In this document: piece after piece, positions 16,774 to 26,056 of the stretch
How the letters are laid out: the number at the start of each line of letters is the position of its first letter
Position numbering within the stretch: position 1 is the first letter of the stretch
Assembly: GCF_026130545.1 (NCBI RefSeq)
Contig: NZ_JAMOIM010000001.1
Coordinates: forward strand, 662,492 to 726,491
DNA from: Lichenifustis flavocetrariae
GTDB taxonomy: Bacteria > Pseudomonadota > Alphaproteobacteria > Rhizobiales > Beijerinckiaceae
Length of the DNA: 64,000 nt
Reading direction: 5' to 3'
Made by a program: the position numbers and the translations under genes
The notes under the pieces: generated by a model
Told to the model about the DNA's origin: nothing
Seen by the model: the letters and a program-made list of their open reading frames with translations, nothing else
The model's database searches: none

Positions 16774-17414
16774 CCGGGCTTGTTCTGCACGACTTCGAGC
16801 TCGACGAGGGCTGCTACAAGGTTCGCCTGCTGCTTGCGGCCTTGCATGTTCCGCATCTCAGGTCGGCCGTGAATATGGTGCCGGGCGGCGAGCAGACGCG
16901 GCCGCCGCTGCTGCTGCTCAACCCGCTTGGCACGCTGCCGATCCTGGAGGATGGGGCAGGGGACGACACGGTGGTGCTGCGCGACGCGGAGGCCATTCTG
17001 GCCTATTTGGCAGTGCGATACGACGCCGCACGTCGCTGGCTTCCGGACGAGCCAAAGGCCTTTGGGCAGGTCATGATGTGGATGACCTTCGCGTCGCGCG
17101 ACCTTCACGCGGCGGTGCTGGCACGACGGCATGCGATGTTCGAGGAGATTGTCGATGGCGCGGCCATGACGTCCGCGGCGCGCCGTGCCTTCCGGGTCAT
17201 GGACGATCACATGACGATGCGTCGCCTCGATGGTGATGTTTGGTTCGTCGGGAAAGGCCCCACCCTGGCCGATTTGGCGCTGTTTCCGTCGTTTGCCCTG
17301 AGCCGCGACTTTAGCATCGACCATGAGGCCTATCCGGCCCTTCGACGCTGGATGCGGCGTGTCCGTAGCATTCCGGGTTTCACCACGATGCCGGGCATCC
17401 CCGATTACCATTAG
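16770..17414 (+). CDS. Glutathione S-transferase family protein
   Basis: A 214-residue protein with an N-terminal thioredoxin-like domain (LHDFELDEGCYKVRLLLAAL, then NPLGTLPIL and the glutathione-contact motif LRDAEAILAYLA) and an alpha-helical C-terminal domain. In the active-site region CYKVR replaces the more common SGNCYKVR. It starts at a GTG that overlaps the Rieske stop. Association with an oxygenase suggests conjugation or isomerisation of an oxidised product, but the substrate is unknown. Confidence 0.87.
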   Translation: MTGLVLHDFELDEGCYKVRLLLAALHVPHLRSAVNMVPGGEQTRPPLLLLNPLGTLPILEDGAGDDTVVLRDAEAILAYLAVRYDAARRWLPDEPKAFGQVMMWMTFASRDLHAAVLARRHAMFEEIVDGAAMTSAARRAFRVMDDHMTMRRLDGDVWFVGKGPTLADLALFPSFALSRDFSIDHEAYPALRRWMRRVRSIPGFTTMPGIPDYH

Positions 17415-17735
17415 GGAACAGCTTCGAAGCTCGCGCGAACGGCGCTACCGGCGCGAACTGGCGGCAGAGTCCCTGGCCAACAGGATGATGTTGGCAAGGT
17501 GCTCGCCGAGCCGCCGTACACTGAGCCCATGTCGAGAATTAGCAGTGACTATATTCCTAGAAAGAGTGCACAACCGCGTCCGAAATGTCCCAGAAAACCT
17601 TTCCTTAAGCGGACTGTCCAAAATGACGACAATCAGGATTGAATCATCATCGATCAAGGCTCATCTTATAATCATCGACTCGGACCCAGGAAGGTTGAGC
17701 CACTGATCACTCCAGCTTCTGACATTGCGGTTGCC
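17415..17735. other. Intergenic gap upstream of rsfS
   Basis: This 321-base gap contains no convincing gene on either strand and is visibly less GC-rich than its flanks. It must contain the rsfS promoter. A CAGGAAGG sequence at 17687-17694 resembles a ribosome site but is far from the TTG chosen for rsfS; a CTG in frame at 17703 would fit it better. Confidence 0.5.
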
Positions 17736-18107
17736 TTGCCGTTGACCGCCAACTCCGCCGACGCCCGTATCAAGTTGCTGGCCCGCGGAATTCTCGACAG
17801 CCTCGACGATGCCAAGGCAGAAGACGTTTTGGCGATCGAGCTCGAAGGCAAGACATCCATCGCCGATACGATGGTGATCGCAACAGGCCGATCGAACACC
17901 CACGTGAATGCCATTGCGGACCGGGTGTTGAAATCGTGCAAGGAGAGCGGTCATCTGGCTCGCGTCGAGGGCCTACCACAGTGCGACTGGGTGTTGATCG
18001 ACGCCGGTGACATCGTGGTGCACGTGTTCCGCCCCGAAGTCCGGCAGTTCTATAACCTCGAAAAGATGTGGGGCATGGACAGGCCGAACGAGCGTCGAGC
18101 CGGATAG
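17736..18107 (+). CDS. rsfS: Ribosomal silencing factor RsfS
   Basis: A 123-residue RsfS/Iojap protein that binds L14 of the large subunit and blocks subunit joining in starvation. The conserved core is present: KAEDVLAIELEGKTSIADTM, IATGRSNTHVNAIAD, CDWVLIDAGDIVVHVF and the terminal RQFYNLEKMWG. The start is uncertain: the frame has no nearby ATG, so TTG 17736, TTG 17742 or an upstream CTG are the options. It is followed after 10 bases by rlmH, the usual partner in Hyphomicrobiales. Confidence 0.93.
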   Translation: MPLTANSADARIKLLARGILDSLDDAKAEDVLAIELEGKTSIADTMVIATGRSNTHVNAIADRVLKSCKESGHLARVEGLPQCDWVLIDAGDIVVHVFRPEVRQFYNLEKMWGMDRPNERRAG

Positions 18108-18117
18108 ATTTTCTTTA

Positions 18118-18597
18118 ATGCGGCTGGTTTTGCTTGCCGTGGGTCAGATGAAGGACGGCCCCGAAAGGGAACTGCTGCGGCGATACATGGGGCGATCTCA
18201 GGCGGCGGCTCGCGCGGTCGGCATCAGCGGCGTCCTTGATGTCGAGATCGAAGAGAGCAGTGCCCGCAGCGCCGCGCAGCGGAAGCACGAGGAGGCTGCA
18301 AGCCTCTTGTCGAAGGTTCCGGCTGGCGCGCGCGTGATCGTGCTCGACGAAAAGGGACGGTCGCTCAGCAGCACTTCCCTGGCCGAGACGATCGGAAAGG
18401 CCCGCGATGACGGGCTTCCGGCCTGCTGCTTCATCATCGGCGGTGCGGACGGATTGTCGCCGGAACTGTTGTCCCGAAGCGAGACGCTGAGCTTCGGGTC
18501 CGCCACTTTCCCGCATCAGTTGGTGCGCGTTCTGATGGCCGAGCAGATCTACCGCATCATCACGATCCTGGCCGGCCATCCTTATCACCGCGTCTGA
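18118..18597 (+). CDS. rlmH: 23S rRNA (pseudouridine-1915 N3)-methyltransferase RlmH
   Basis: A 159-residue SPOUT methyltransferase. The SAM-binding knot motifs are FIIGGADGLSPELL and the C-terminal LVRVLMAEQIYRI, with VIVLDEKGRSLSS earlier; the length matches the family. The ATG at 18118 lies 10 bases after rsfS. The 3' end overlaps nadD on the opposite strand by 38 bases (18560-18597). Confidence 0.95.
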   Translation: MRLVLLAVGQMKDGPERELLRRYMGRSQAAARAVGISGVLDVEIEESSARSAAQRKHEEAASLLSKVPAGARVIVLDEKGRSLSSTSLAETIGKARDDGLPACCFIIGGADGLSPELLSRSETLSFGSATFPHQLVRVLMAEQIYRIITILAGHPYHRV

Positions 18598-19222
18598 GCG
18601 CTTCACGAAGCGCGGTGGAGGATTGCGGTGAGCGAGGCCCATGCAGGAACGCGAAGGCCGGCGGCTTTGCCAGGGCCAGCCGCGACGCTGCCTGTTCGGG
18701 CCGCTGCCAGCGTCCAAGATAGACTCCGGCACCACCCTGCCGGCTGCGCAACGTCGAGCCGGGACGATCGACCACGGCAATCGGCACCGTGCGGGCGATG
18801 GTGGTCCACCGCTGCCAGCGTGGAAAGTTCGCAAGATTGTCGGCGCCCATGATCCAGACAAAGTGAACACCCGGGCAGCGGCGGACGAGCGTCTGCAGCA
18901 CATCCACCGTGAACCGTGTCCCGAGGGCTGCCTCGACTCCGGTCACGTCGATGGCGGGATGGTGGGCCACGCGGCGCGCTTTTGCGATCCGGGCCTCAAG
19001 TCCTTCGAGCTCGTCCAGGCTCTTGAGCGGGTTGCCGGGCGAGACCAGCCACCACACGCGGTCGAGCTTCAGCCGCCGGAGAGCGATGAGGCTGGCGAGC
19101 CGGTGTCCCTCATGGGCCGGATTGAAAGAGCCGCCGAACAGGCCGATTTTCAGCCCAGCCGCATGTTTGGGAGGGAGACGGGCCAGCCACCCCGCCCGCA
19201 CCTCCGGATTTGGGTCTGTCAC
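18560..19222 (-). CDS. nadD: Nicotinate-nucleotide adenylyltransferase NadD
   Basis: A 220-residue enzyme that makes deamido-NAD from nicotinate mononucleotide and ATP. It shows the nucleotidyltransferase motifs [15 protein letters not shown] near residue 27 and [10 protein letters not shown] near the C-terminus, with [17 protein letters not shown] in between. Its ATG overlaps the proA stop (ATGA at 19219-19222), as commonly found in Hyphomicrobiales. Here it faces rlmH tail-to-tail. Confidence 0.95.
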   Translation of the reverse strand: MTDPNPEVRAGWLARLPPKHAAGLKIGLFGGSFNPAHEGHRLASLIALRRLKLDRVWWLVSPGNPLKSLDELEGLEARIAKARRVAHHPAIDVTGVEAALGTRFTVDVLQTLVRRCPGVHFVWIMGADNLANFPRWQRWTTIARTVPIAVVDRPGSTLRSRQGGAGVYLGRWQRPEQAASRLALAKPPAFAFLHGPRSPQSSTALREALRRGDKDGRPGS

Positions 19223-20514
19223 GGTCGCGTTTGGCCCGTCCCACGCACCCGATAGTTGAAGGATGTCAGCTGTTCGACCCCGACGGGCCCGCGCGCGTGC
19301 ATGCGGCCGGTGGCGATGCCAATTTCTCCGCCAAACCCGAATTCGCCGCCGTCGGCGAATTGTGTCGACGCGTTGTGTACCACGATAGCGGAGTCCACAC
19401 GGGCCAGGAAGGCCTCGGCCGTCTCAAGATTCTCGGTGACGATCCCATCCGTGTGATGCGATCCATAAGACGCGATATGGTCGATCGCGGCTTCGAGACC
19501 GTCCACAACACGGCAGGCGATGATGCGGTCGAGATATTCGGTTCGCCAGTCCTCTTCGGTTGCCGCTACGACGCGCGGATCGGCTGCCTGGGTGGTGGCA
19601 TCGCCACGCACTTCACAGCCGGCATCGATCAGCGCGGTCACGAGCGGGGCTAGGTGCGTGGCCGCGACGGCTTGATCGATCAGCAGGGTTTCAACTGCGC
19701 CACACACCCCCGTGCGACGCAGCTTGGAATTCAGCACGATCGCACGGGCCCGTTCAAGATCGGCATCCCGATCGATGAAGAGATGAACCAGTCCTTCGAG
19801 ATGGGCGAAGACCGGAACGCGCGCCTCGGCCTCCACGCGCCCCACGAGGGCCTTGCCGCCACGGGGCACCAAGACGTCGATGTTGCCCCGAAGACCGCTC
19901 AGCATGGCGCCGACGGCATCGCGGTCGCGGGTGGGCACGAGCGTGATGGCGGCGGCCGGAAGTTCCGCCGCGGCCAGGCCTTCCAGCAGGCACTCGTGGA
20001 TGGCCATGCTCGACCAGAAGCTTTCCGAGCCGCCGCGGAGAATACAGGCATTGCCGGCCTTGAGGCACAAGGCGCCGGCATCGGCGGTCACATTGGGACG
20101 GCTCTCGTAGATTACCCCGATGACCCCGAGCGGCGTTGCCACGCGTTCGATCACGAGACCGTTTGGTCGCTCGTATCGCGCAAGCATCCGACCGACCGGA
20201 TCGGGCAGGGCCGCGATCTCTTCGATGGCATGCGCCATCGCGTCAATGCGGGAGGGGTCGAGCTTCAGGCGATCGAGCGACGCCGGGCTCAACCCGCGCC
20301 GGACACCTTCCGCCATATCGCGGACGTTGGCGTCGAGGATGGCGGTTCGCCGATCACGCAGAGCCAGCGCGGCCGCACGGAGCGCCGTCGAGCGGGCCGC
20401 ATCCGTGGATGTCGCGAGACGGCGCTGGGCAGCCCGTGCCGCTTCACCCAGTTGCAACATCATGGCCCGAACGTCCGAGGGCGCGTCGCTCTCGACGAGT
20501 TTCAGCCGATCCAT
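19219..20514 (-). CDS. proA: Gamma-glutamyl phosphate reductase ProA
   Basis: A 431-residue NADPH-dependent reductase for the second step of proline synthesis. The aldehyde dehydrogenase fold is clear, with the catalytic cysteine in [15 protein letters not shown], and [14 protein letters not shown] and LRGGSE in the substrate region. The ATG at 20514 is preferred because GGGGA lies six bases upstream and the family usually starts there; an ATG at 20571 would add 19 residues. proB is not in the window, but proC is at 52201. Confidence 0.95.
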   Translation of the reverse strand: MDRLKLVESDAPSDVRAMMLQLGEAARAAQRRLATSTDAARSTALRAAALALRDRRTAILDANVRDMAEGVRRGLSPASLDRLKLDPSRIDAMAHAIEEIAALPDPVGRMLARYERPNGLVIERVATPLGVIGVIYESRPNVTADAGALCLKAGNACILRGGSESFWSSMAIHECLLEGLAAAELPAAAITLVPTRDRDAVGAMLSGLRGNIDVLVPRGGKALVGRVEAEARVPVFAHLEGLVHLFIDRDADLERARAIVLNSKLRRTGVCGAVETLLIDQAVAATHLAPLVTALIDAGCEVRGDATTQAADPRVVAATEEDWRTEYLDRIIACRVVDGLEAAIDHIASYGSHHTDGIVTENLETAEAFLARVDSAIVVHNASTQFADGGEFGFGGEIGIATGRMHARGPVGVEQLTSFNYRVRGTGQTRP

Positions 20515-20604
20515 CTTGGTCCCCAATTTGGAGGAGCCTTGTTGCGCAGGTGCGAGGGATTGTCCATCCATGTCGACGACTTCGCCCGACCGGGAAGGCC
20601 GACC

Positions 20605-21207
20605 CTAAGGCATGAGGCGGAACTGCGCCCGGACAATCTCGGGTGGTAGAGCATCGAAGTGCCACCATTCGATCGCGAGAGACTGAAAGCCGGCCGCCTC
20701 CATGACATGACGTAAGAGCGCGCGATGACGAACCTGTGCAGGCGTGAGCGCCCCCGTCGCCAGGTAGGCAGCTTCCCGACGCGGCTCCGCCAGCGGCGTG
20801 AAATCGTCGAACGGCGTTCCCATGTCGACCTCGCGGCCGCTCTCGTCGAGCAGGGAGAGATCGACCGCAAGGCCGAACCCGTGGATCGAGCCGATGGCGG
20901 GGTCGCCGACATAAATCTGCTGAGGCGTGCCTCGCACGAGATCCCAGAAGATCTGCTGGATAGTGTTCGGACGCAGGCCGTCGAACACGAGAAGCTTCCA
21001 ACCCGGCTCCCGCTCGTTCAACAAGGTCACGGCGCGACAAAGCTTTTCGCCCGCGATCCGGTGCAGGATCAGGCGGTCGAAGCCACCGTAGATGGGACGC
21101 CCGACGAAATTATTTGTCGTTGAATAACGAATGTCGAGGACGACACCGTCACCAGGGGTGATCTCGACGAAATCACCTGTGGCCAGCAGACCCTCGGTAT
21201 CGATCAT
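20605..21207 (-). CDS. D-alanyl-D-alanine dipeptidase (VanX/DdpX family)
   Basis: A 200-residue zinc dipeptidase of peptidase family M15D. The ligand motif SIHGFGLAVDLSLL (SxHxxGxAxD) lies near residue 106 and the catalytic EWWHFD near residue 181; LVFDGLRP contains the family arginine. No signal peptide is seen, so it should act in the cytoplasm on D-Ala-D-Ala, as DdpX does, recycling peptidoglycan dipeptide rather than conferring glycopeptide resistance. It lies 16 bases after xerD. Confidence 0.9.
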   Translation of the reverse strand: MIDTEGLLATGDFVEITPGDGVVLDIRYSTTNNFVGRPIYGGFDRLILHRIAGEKLCRAVTLLNEREPGWKLLVFDGLRPNTIQQIFWDLVRGTPQQIYVGDPAIGSIHGFGLAVDLSLLDESGREVDMGTPFDDFTPLAEPRREAAYLATGALTPAQVRHRALLRHVMEAAGFQSLAIEWWHFDALPPEIVRAQFRLMP

Positions 21208-21223
21208 AAACGTGGTGCCTGGA

Positions 21224-22168
21224 TCATCCCTCGTTCAAAGGATGCAAGTCCCGCACCATAGCCTTCATGCGTTCGTCGAGCACGTGCGTGTAGATCTGGG
21301 TCGTCGCGATGTCGGCATGGCCGAGCAATTCCTGCACGATTCGCAGGTCGGCACCATTCTGCAGCAGGTGGCTCGCGAAGGCGTGCCGCAACACGTGCGG
21401 GCTGACCCGGGCGAGGTGAAGTCCGGCCGCGCCCGCCAGCCCCTTGAGGTCCCGTGCAAAGGCCTGACGGGTCATGTGCCCGCTCTCGCTGAAAGCGGGA
21501 AAGAGCCAGCGCGAAGGGGCCGGGCTGCCCTCTTCCGCAATCGCGCGATAGAGCAGGATCGCGGCCTTCGCGGGCTCGGAGAGGGGGACCACCCGCTCAC
21601 GCCCGCCTTTGCCCTTGATTTCGAGAAGCGCGGGTTCTCGGTTGGCCGCGACCTTCGCGGCCGAACGTGGCAGCGCCATGAGCTCGGAGACCCGCAGCCC
21701 CGTCGCGTAGAGAACTTCGAGAAGGCAATAAAGGCGAGCCGACCGGCGGCGATCGAGGGGCGACCGATCGGGCACGTCGATGTCCGACCGTGCCAGACTG
21801 AGCATACGATCGACCTCGTCGATCGTGAGAACCTTCGGCAAAGGGCGCCCGCGCTTCGGACTGTCGAGTGCGAGCGTCGGGTTGTCGGCGCGATGCCCGT
21901 CCGCAAAAAGCGCTTTGTGGAACTGTCGGACGGCGGAGAGACGCCGCGCGGCCGATGCCGGTTTCAGCCCCCTTTCGGCGAGATCCGTCAGGTAGGCGCG
22001 GATGCGCTTGCCGTCGACGTCGAGAAAGGACGAACCGCAGCCTTCAAGAAAAGCACCGTAATCCTCAAGGTCACGGCGGTAGGCCTGCAACGTGTTGGCC
22101 GCCGCGCCGCGCTCCACAGTGATCATGTCGAGAAAGAGGTCGATCAAACGCGACGAGCGAGGCAGCAT
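21224..22168 (-). CDS. xerD: Tyrosine recombinase XerD
   Basis: A 314-residue site-specific recombinase that, with XerC, resolves chromosome dimers at dif. The N-terminal SAM-like domain (TVERGAAANTLQAYRRDLE) is followed by the catalytic domain: arginine in YATGLRVSEL, the HxxR box in PHVLRHAFASHLL, GHADIATTQIYTHV with the nucleophilic tyrosine. Length and alignment fit XerD rather than a phage integrase. ATG 22168 and an in-frame GTG at 22174 are both possible; eight or fewer bases separate it from the small membrane-protein stop. Confidence 0.93.
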   Translation of the reverse strand: MLPRSSRLIDLFLDMITVERGAAANTLQAYRRDLEDYGAFLEGCGSSFLDVDGKRIRAYLTDLAERGLKPASAARRLSAVRQFHKALFADGHRADNPTLALDSPKRGRPLPKVLTIDEVDRMLSLARSDIDVPDRSPLDRRRSARLYCLLEVLYATGLRVSELMALPRSAAKVAANREPALLEIKGKGGRERVVPLSEPAKAAILLYRAIAEEGSPAPSRWLFPAFSESGHMTRQAFARDLKGLAGAAGLHLARVSPHVLRHAFASHLLQNGADLRIVQELLGHADIATTQIYTHVLDERMKAMVRDLHPLNEG

Positions 22169-22175
22169 CGGCACT

Positions 22176-22319
22176 CTACTTGTTCAATCTGGCCGGCGGC
22201 ACGATTTGCTCCATGGGCCGAGGTGTGACGGTCACAAAGGTCGCAAGCGCGAACATGGCTGCAAACGCTATGGCCGCAATGAGGCCTATGATCAGCAGAA
22301 AACGAACGAGGCTCGGCAC
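22176..22319 (-). CDS. Small single-pass membrane protein, 47 residues
   Basis: A short gene starting at GTG, with an in-frame stop four codons upstream, and ending immediately before xerD. The product begins PSLVRFLLIIGLIAAIAFAA, continues as one long transmembrane segment to about residue 30, and ends in a proline-rich tail (TPRPMEQIVPPARLNK). The codon pattern and its placement between ubiB-like and xerD suggest a real gene; similar tails occur in small hypothetical proteins of Hyphomicrobiales as far as I recall. Function unknown. Confidence 0.6.
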   Translation of the reverse strand: MPSLVRFLLIIGLIAAIAFAAMFALATFVTVTPRPMEQIVPPARLNK

Positions 22320-22402
22320 GGAACTTCAAACCCCATGGCGCCGCGGCCGATGCACGGCCACGGCACGATGTCCGGGATTGGTGAATGCTTTGTGTACGAC
22401 CG

Positions 22403-23797
22403 CTACGATCGAGCGGTCCTTGATGACGGTGCCGAACGATCGACAAGCGGAGGTAGTCCCACAGCTCGCAGAGCCTCGGCTTGACGCTCCGCCACTCTGC
22501 TTTCGTCGAAATCCGCAATCGTCTCCTGGAACAATCGTGCGAAATTCATCTCAGCCGAAAGATGCAGGAAGACCGATCCGAGCCCCACGGCGGCACGATC
22601 CATGAACACGAATTCACGTGGTATCGTTATTGGACCCTTTTCCTTCAGCACCTTATGAACCTGGAAGGCCTCCCGACGTCCGTACTGGCCGGGCGCGATG
22701 CCGTTTGCGACGGTGCGCACGCGGTCATCCAGGATCGGCCCGTAAATAAATTTCGCCCAAAGCGTCAGTGTGTCGATCAACTCCGACCGAAGGCCATGGA
22801 AGCCCCAGGTATCATAGGCCTTCGAGACCCGTGCGAGGTCGCCCTCCAATAGGCCGCGGTAGAGATCCACCACCCCGCCTACGAACCGGGCCGGAAAGAT
22901 GCGGATGCAACCATAGTCGAGCAGGTTGATGCCGGTCGCGACGCCACTCTCCGAGCGGACAGTGTAATTGCCGAGATGCGGGTCGCCATGGATCACGCCG
23001 AAGCGCATGAACGGCACCCACCAGGCCTTGAACATCGCCACAGCGATCCGGTTGCGGGTTTCGAGATCCGCATCCTTGAAGTCCAGAAGCTTGCGGCCTT
23101 CGAGCCATCCCATGGTGAGAAGACGCTCGGTCGACAGATCGTCATGGATCTCCGGAACGGTCACCTCGGGAACCTCGGCCAGCATGTGCCGATAGAGCGC
23201 CGCATGCTGGGCTTCCTGCCGGTAATGCAGTTCCTCCCGCACCCGCTCCGACACCTCCTTGAGGATTTCGCGCGTATCGACCGCCGGCGACATGCGCCGA
23301 TGCATCGAAAAGAGAAGATCGAGCTGCTGGATGTCCGCTTCGACGGCCGAGGCCATGTCGGGATATTGCAGTTTGCAGGCCAGGGGCAGCCCTTCCCGGG
23401 TCGTGGCCCGGTGAACCTGACCGAGCGACGCGGCCGCGGCAGGCTTCAAATCGAAGGAGCCGAACCTGTCCTGCCAGTCGGGCCCAAGTTCTGCCTGCAT
23501 GCGCCGCTTGACGAAGGCTGCCCCCATGGGCGGTGCATCGCTTTGCAGCTTCTGCAGCGCCTCGGCATATTCCGGCGGCAAGGCATCCGGAATCGTGGCG
23601 AAGAGCTGCGCCATCTTCATGATCGGCCCTTTGAGGCCTCCGAGCGCCTTCCCGAGGGCTGCGGCGTTCGCCGCATCGGAGTCGCCGCCCATCAGCCGCG
23701 CGCCTGCAATTCGGGCCGCGACGCCTCCGACGTTCGCACCGACCCTGGCATAGCGTGCCGCGCGGGCCGAAAATCGATTGTCTTCTCTACTGCTCAT
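22403..23797 (-). CDS. ABC1/UbiB (AarF) family protein kinase-like protein
   Basis: A 464-residue ABC1 atypical kinase. The N-terminal K-GQ-like region reads LKGPIMKMAQLF, the A-rich loop is PAAAASLGQVHRA, the VAIK-type lysine is in LACKLQYPDM, and the catalytic/metal motifs are VIHGDPHLGNY and LLDYG. There is no C-terminal membrane pair as in true UbiB, so it resembles soluble AarF/ADCK members. It probably supports quinone or lipid metabolism, which remains inference. Confidence 0.85.
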   Translation of the reverse strand: MSSREDNRFSARAARYARVGANVGGVAARIAGARLMGGDSDAANAAALGKALGGLKGPIMKMAQLFATIPDALPPEYAEALQKLQSDAPPMGAAFVKRRMQAELGPDWQDRFGSFDLKPAAAASLGQVHRATTREGLPLACKLQYPDMASAVEADIQQLDLLFSMHRRMSPAVDTREILKEVSERVREELHYRQEAQHAALYRHMLAEVPEVTVPEIHDDLSTERLLTMGWLEGRKLLDFKDADLETRNRIAVAMFKAWWVPFMRFGVIHGDPHLGNYTVRSESGVATGINLLDYGCIRIFPARFVGGVVDLYRGLLEGDLARVSKAYDTWGFHGLRSELIDTLTLWAKFIYGPILDDRVRTVANGIAPGQYGRREAFQVHKVLKEKGPITIPREFVFMDRAAVGLGSVFLHLSAEMNFARLFQETIADFDESRVAERQAEALRAVGLPPLVDRSAPSSRTARS

Positions 23798-23982
23798 GCG
23801 GTGCCAAGCCCCCTGGGTGGGAGATGTGGCTTACCACGCCCTTTGTCGAGCACCGCACGCCTCGTGCGGCACTCTGCATCAGAGGTCACCTGCCGATGCG
23901 CGGCTAGATTCTCTACAGCGCCATCGCCCGCGCGAGCCGCGCCCAAGCTGCACTGTCCCGGCCATCAACGCAGTTCCCGGGC

Positions 23983-25833
23983 TCAAGCGCTGCGGTCGAG
24001 AGCTTCCAACTCGTCGATCATACCGGCGATGAGGTCGAGGCCGATCGACCAGAACCCGGGATCATGAGCGTCCAGGCCAAAGGGGGCGAGCAGTTCCGTG
24101 TAGGTTTTGCTGCCGCCGGCCGACAGCATCGCGAGATACCGCTCGGCGAAGCCCGCGGGCGTCTTCTCATAGACACCGTAGAGCGAATTCACCAGGCAGT
24201 CTCCGAACGCATAGGCGTAAACGTAGAAGGGCGAGTGGATGAAGTGCGGGACGTAGGACCAGAAGGTCTCGTAGCCCGGCCCGAGCCGAATGGCGGGACC
24301 GAGGCTTTCGGTCTGCACCGACATCCATAAGTCACCGATGCGTTCCGCCGTCAGTTCGCCCGATCGGCGCTCCTGGTGCAGCTTACGTTCGAAACTGTAG
24401 AAGGCGATCTGCCGGACCACCGTGTTGAGCATGTCCTCCACCTTGGCGGCGAGAAGCGCGAAGCGGGCACGCGGATCGGCGGTTTTCTCGCGCAGCGACC
24501 GGAAGGTGAGCATCTCGCCGAACACGGATGCGGTCTCGGCCAGGGTGAGGGGCGTGGGTGCCATCAGGGCCCCGTTTGGGCCGGCCAGCACCTGATGAAC
24601 GCCATGGCCGAGCTCATGGGCGAGGATCATGACGTCGCGCGGGCGGCCCTGGTAGTTGACGAGAATATAGGGATGGGCCGAGGGAACAGTCGGATGCGAG
24701 AAGGCGCCCGGCGCCTTGCCGGGGCGGAGTGGAGCGTCGATCCAGCCTTTGTCGAAAAACGTCTGCGCGATGCCGGCCAGTTTTGGTGAAAAGGCATCAT
24801 AGGCTTCGAGGATCGTGGCGCGTGCCTCACCCCAGGAGGCCGTCCAATTCGGCGAATCGGGGAGCGGCGCGTTGCGATCCCAATAGTCGAGCTGGCCGAC
24901 CCCGAACCAGCGCGCCTTCAGGCGGTAATAGCGGTGCGACAGGCGTGGGTAGGCGGACTGCACGGCCTGCAACAAGGCATCGACCACCTGTCCTTCGACT
25001 CGGTTGGCGAGATGGCGCGCGTCGGCGACGTCGGCGAACCCACGCCATTGGTCGCCGATATCACGGTCCTTGGCGAGCGTGTTGGTGATGAGCGCGAGGG
25101 TACGCTCGTTCTCCTTCAGTGTCTTCCCCAGTGCCTCCGCGGCCGCCCGCCGCCTATCCCGCCGAGTGTCTTGAAACAGGTTCAGGGTCTTTTCGAGCGG
25201 CAATGATTCGCCATCCACCGAGAACCGCAAGGCCGTCATCGTCTCGTCGAACAGTCGAACCCACGCGGCGCGGCCTGTGACGGACTTCTCATGAAACAGT
25301 TGCTCGACCCGGTCCTCCAACTGGTAGGGCTTTTCGCGGCGGAGGTCGTCGAGCCATGGGCGATAGCGATCGAGCGGTGGCAGCGATGCGGCATCGCCAA
25401 GCACGTCGTCGTCGATCCGATTGAGCTCCAAGGTGAAAAACAGGAGATCCGACGAGATTGTCGTCACTTGCTCCTGGGCATCACCAAAGAATTTGGCGCG
25501 ACCGGTGTCCGACGTATCGCCCGCATAGAGCAGACTGGCATAGGACATGATGCGGCCGAGCTTGTCGTCGAGCGCCTCATATTGGGAGATGGCGTGGTCG
25601 AGCGCCACGGCCGCGTCCGGTCCCGCCGCCAAGGCGGAGAGGTTGCCGCGGTAGGTGTCCGCAAATATTTTCGCCGCTGCTGCCGATTGCGTGAGGTCGT
25701 CGCGAAACGCAGGGGAGTCCATGCCGGAATAAAGATCGCTCAGGTCCCATTCCGGCAGAACGCCGAGAGGCACGGTATCCGCCGTCTGCGAGGCGCTGGC
25801 GGATTGTGCCCGAGTTTCGCGGTGTGGGGTCAT
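23983..25833 (-). CDS. pepF: Oligoendopeptidase F (M3 family, PepF)
   Basis: A 616-residue zinc metallopeptidase with the active-site motif ILAHELGHGVHQ near residue 410 and the downstream glutamate in TLAETASVFGEML. The N-terminal helical domain (EWDLSDLYSGMDSPAF) and the length match PepF. There is no signal peptide, so it degrades short peptides in the cytoplasm. It appears to be a single-gene unit; 223 bases separate it from the divergent sigma-54 regulator. Confidence 0.94.
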   Translation of the reverse strand: MTPHRETRAQSASASQTADTVPLGVLPEWDLSDLYSGMDSPAFRDDLTQSAAAAKIFADTYRGNLSALAAGPDAAVALDHAISQYEALDDKLGRIMSYASLLYAGDTSDTGRAKFFGDAQEQVTTISSDLLFFTLELNRIDDDVLGDAASLPPLDRYRPWLDDLRREKPYQLEDRVEQLFHEKSVTGRAAWVRLFDETMTALRFSVDGESLPLEKTLNLFQDTRRDRRRAAAEALGKTLKENERTLALITNTLAKDRDIGDQWRGFADVADARHLANRVEGQVVDALLQAVQSAYPRLSHRYYRLKARWFGVGQLDYWDRNAPLPDSPNWTASWGEARATILEAYDAFSPKLAGIAQTFFDKGWIDAPLRPGKAPGAFSHPTVPSAHPYILVNYQGRPRDVMILAHELGHGVHQVLAGPNGALMAPTPLTLAETASVFGEMLTFRSLREKTADPRARFALLAAKVEDMLNTVVRQIAFYSFERKLHQERRSGELTAERIGDLWMSVQTESLGPAIRLGPGYETFWSYVPHFIHSPFYVYAYAFGDCLVNSLYGVYEKTPAGFAERYLAMLSAGGSKTYTELLAPFGLDAHDPGFWSIGLDLIAGMIDELEALDRSA

Positions 25834-26056
25834 CGATGGCGACGTCCTGACTGAGGGCTGCCCGATGTGAAAGGGCCTATGCGTCCCATATCGCAGGATG
25901 GAGCGGCAATCACCTCCTTGGGGTAAAGCTTGCCGTCGCAGGCGGTCGCGGCGGTGCCGGATCCGGTCTCGTTTGCGGGCTCCTTAAGGCCCCGTTTACC
26001 CTACTGACGCAGCATAGGGACTATCCGGCGGAGCCGCTTCCGCCTTTCGAGGCTGC

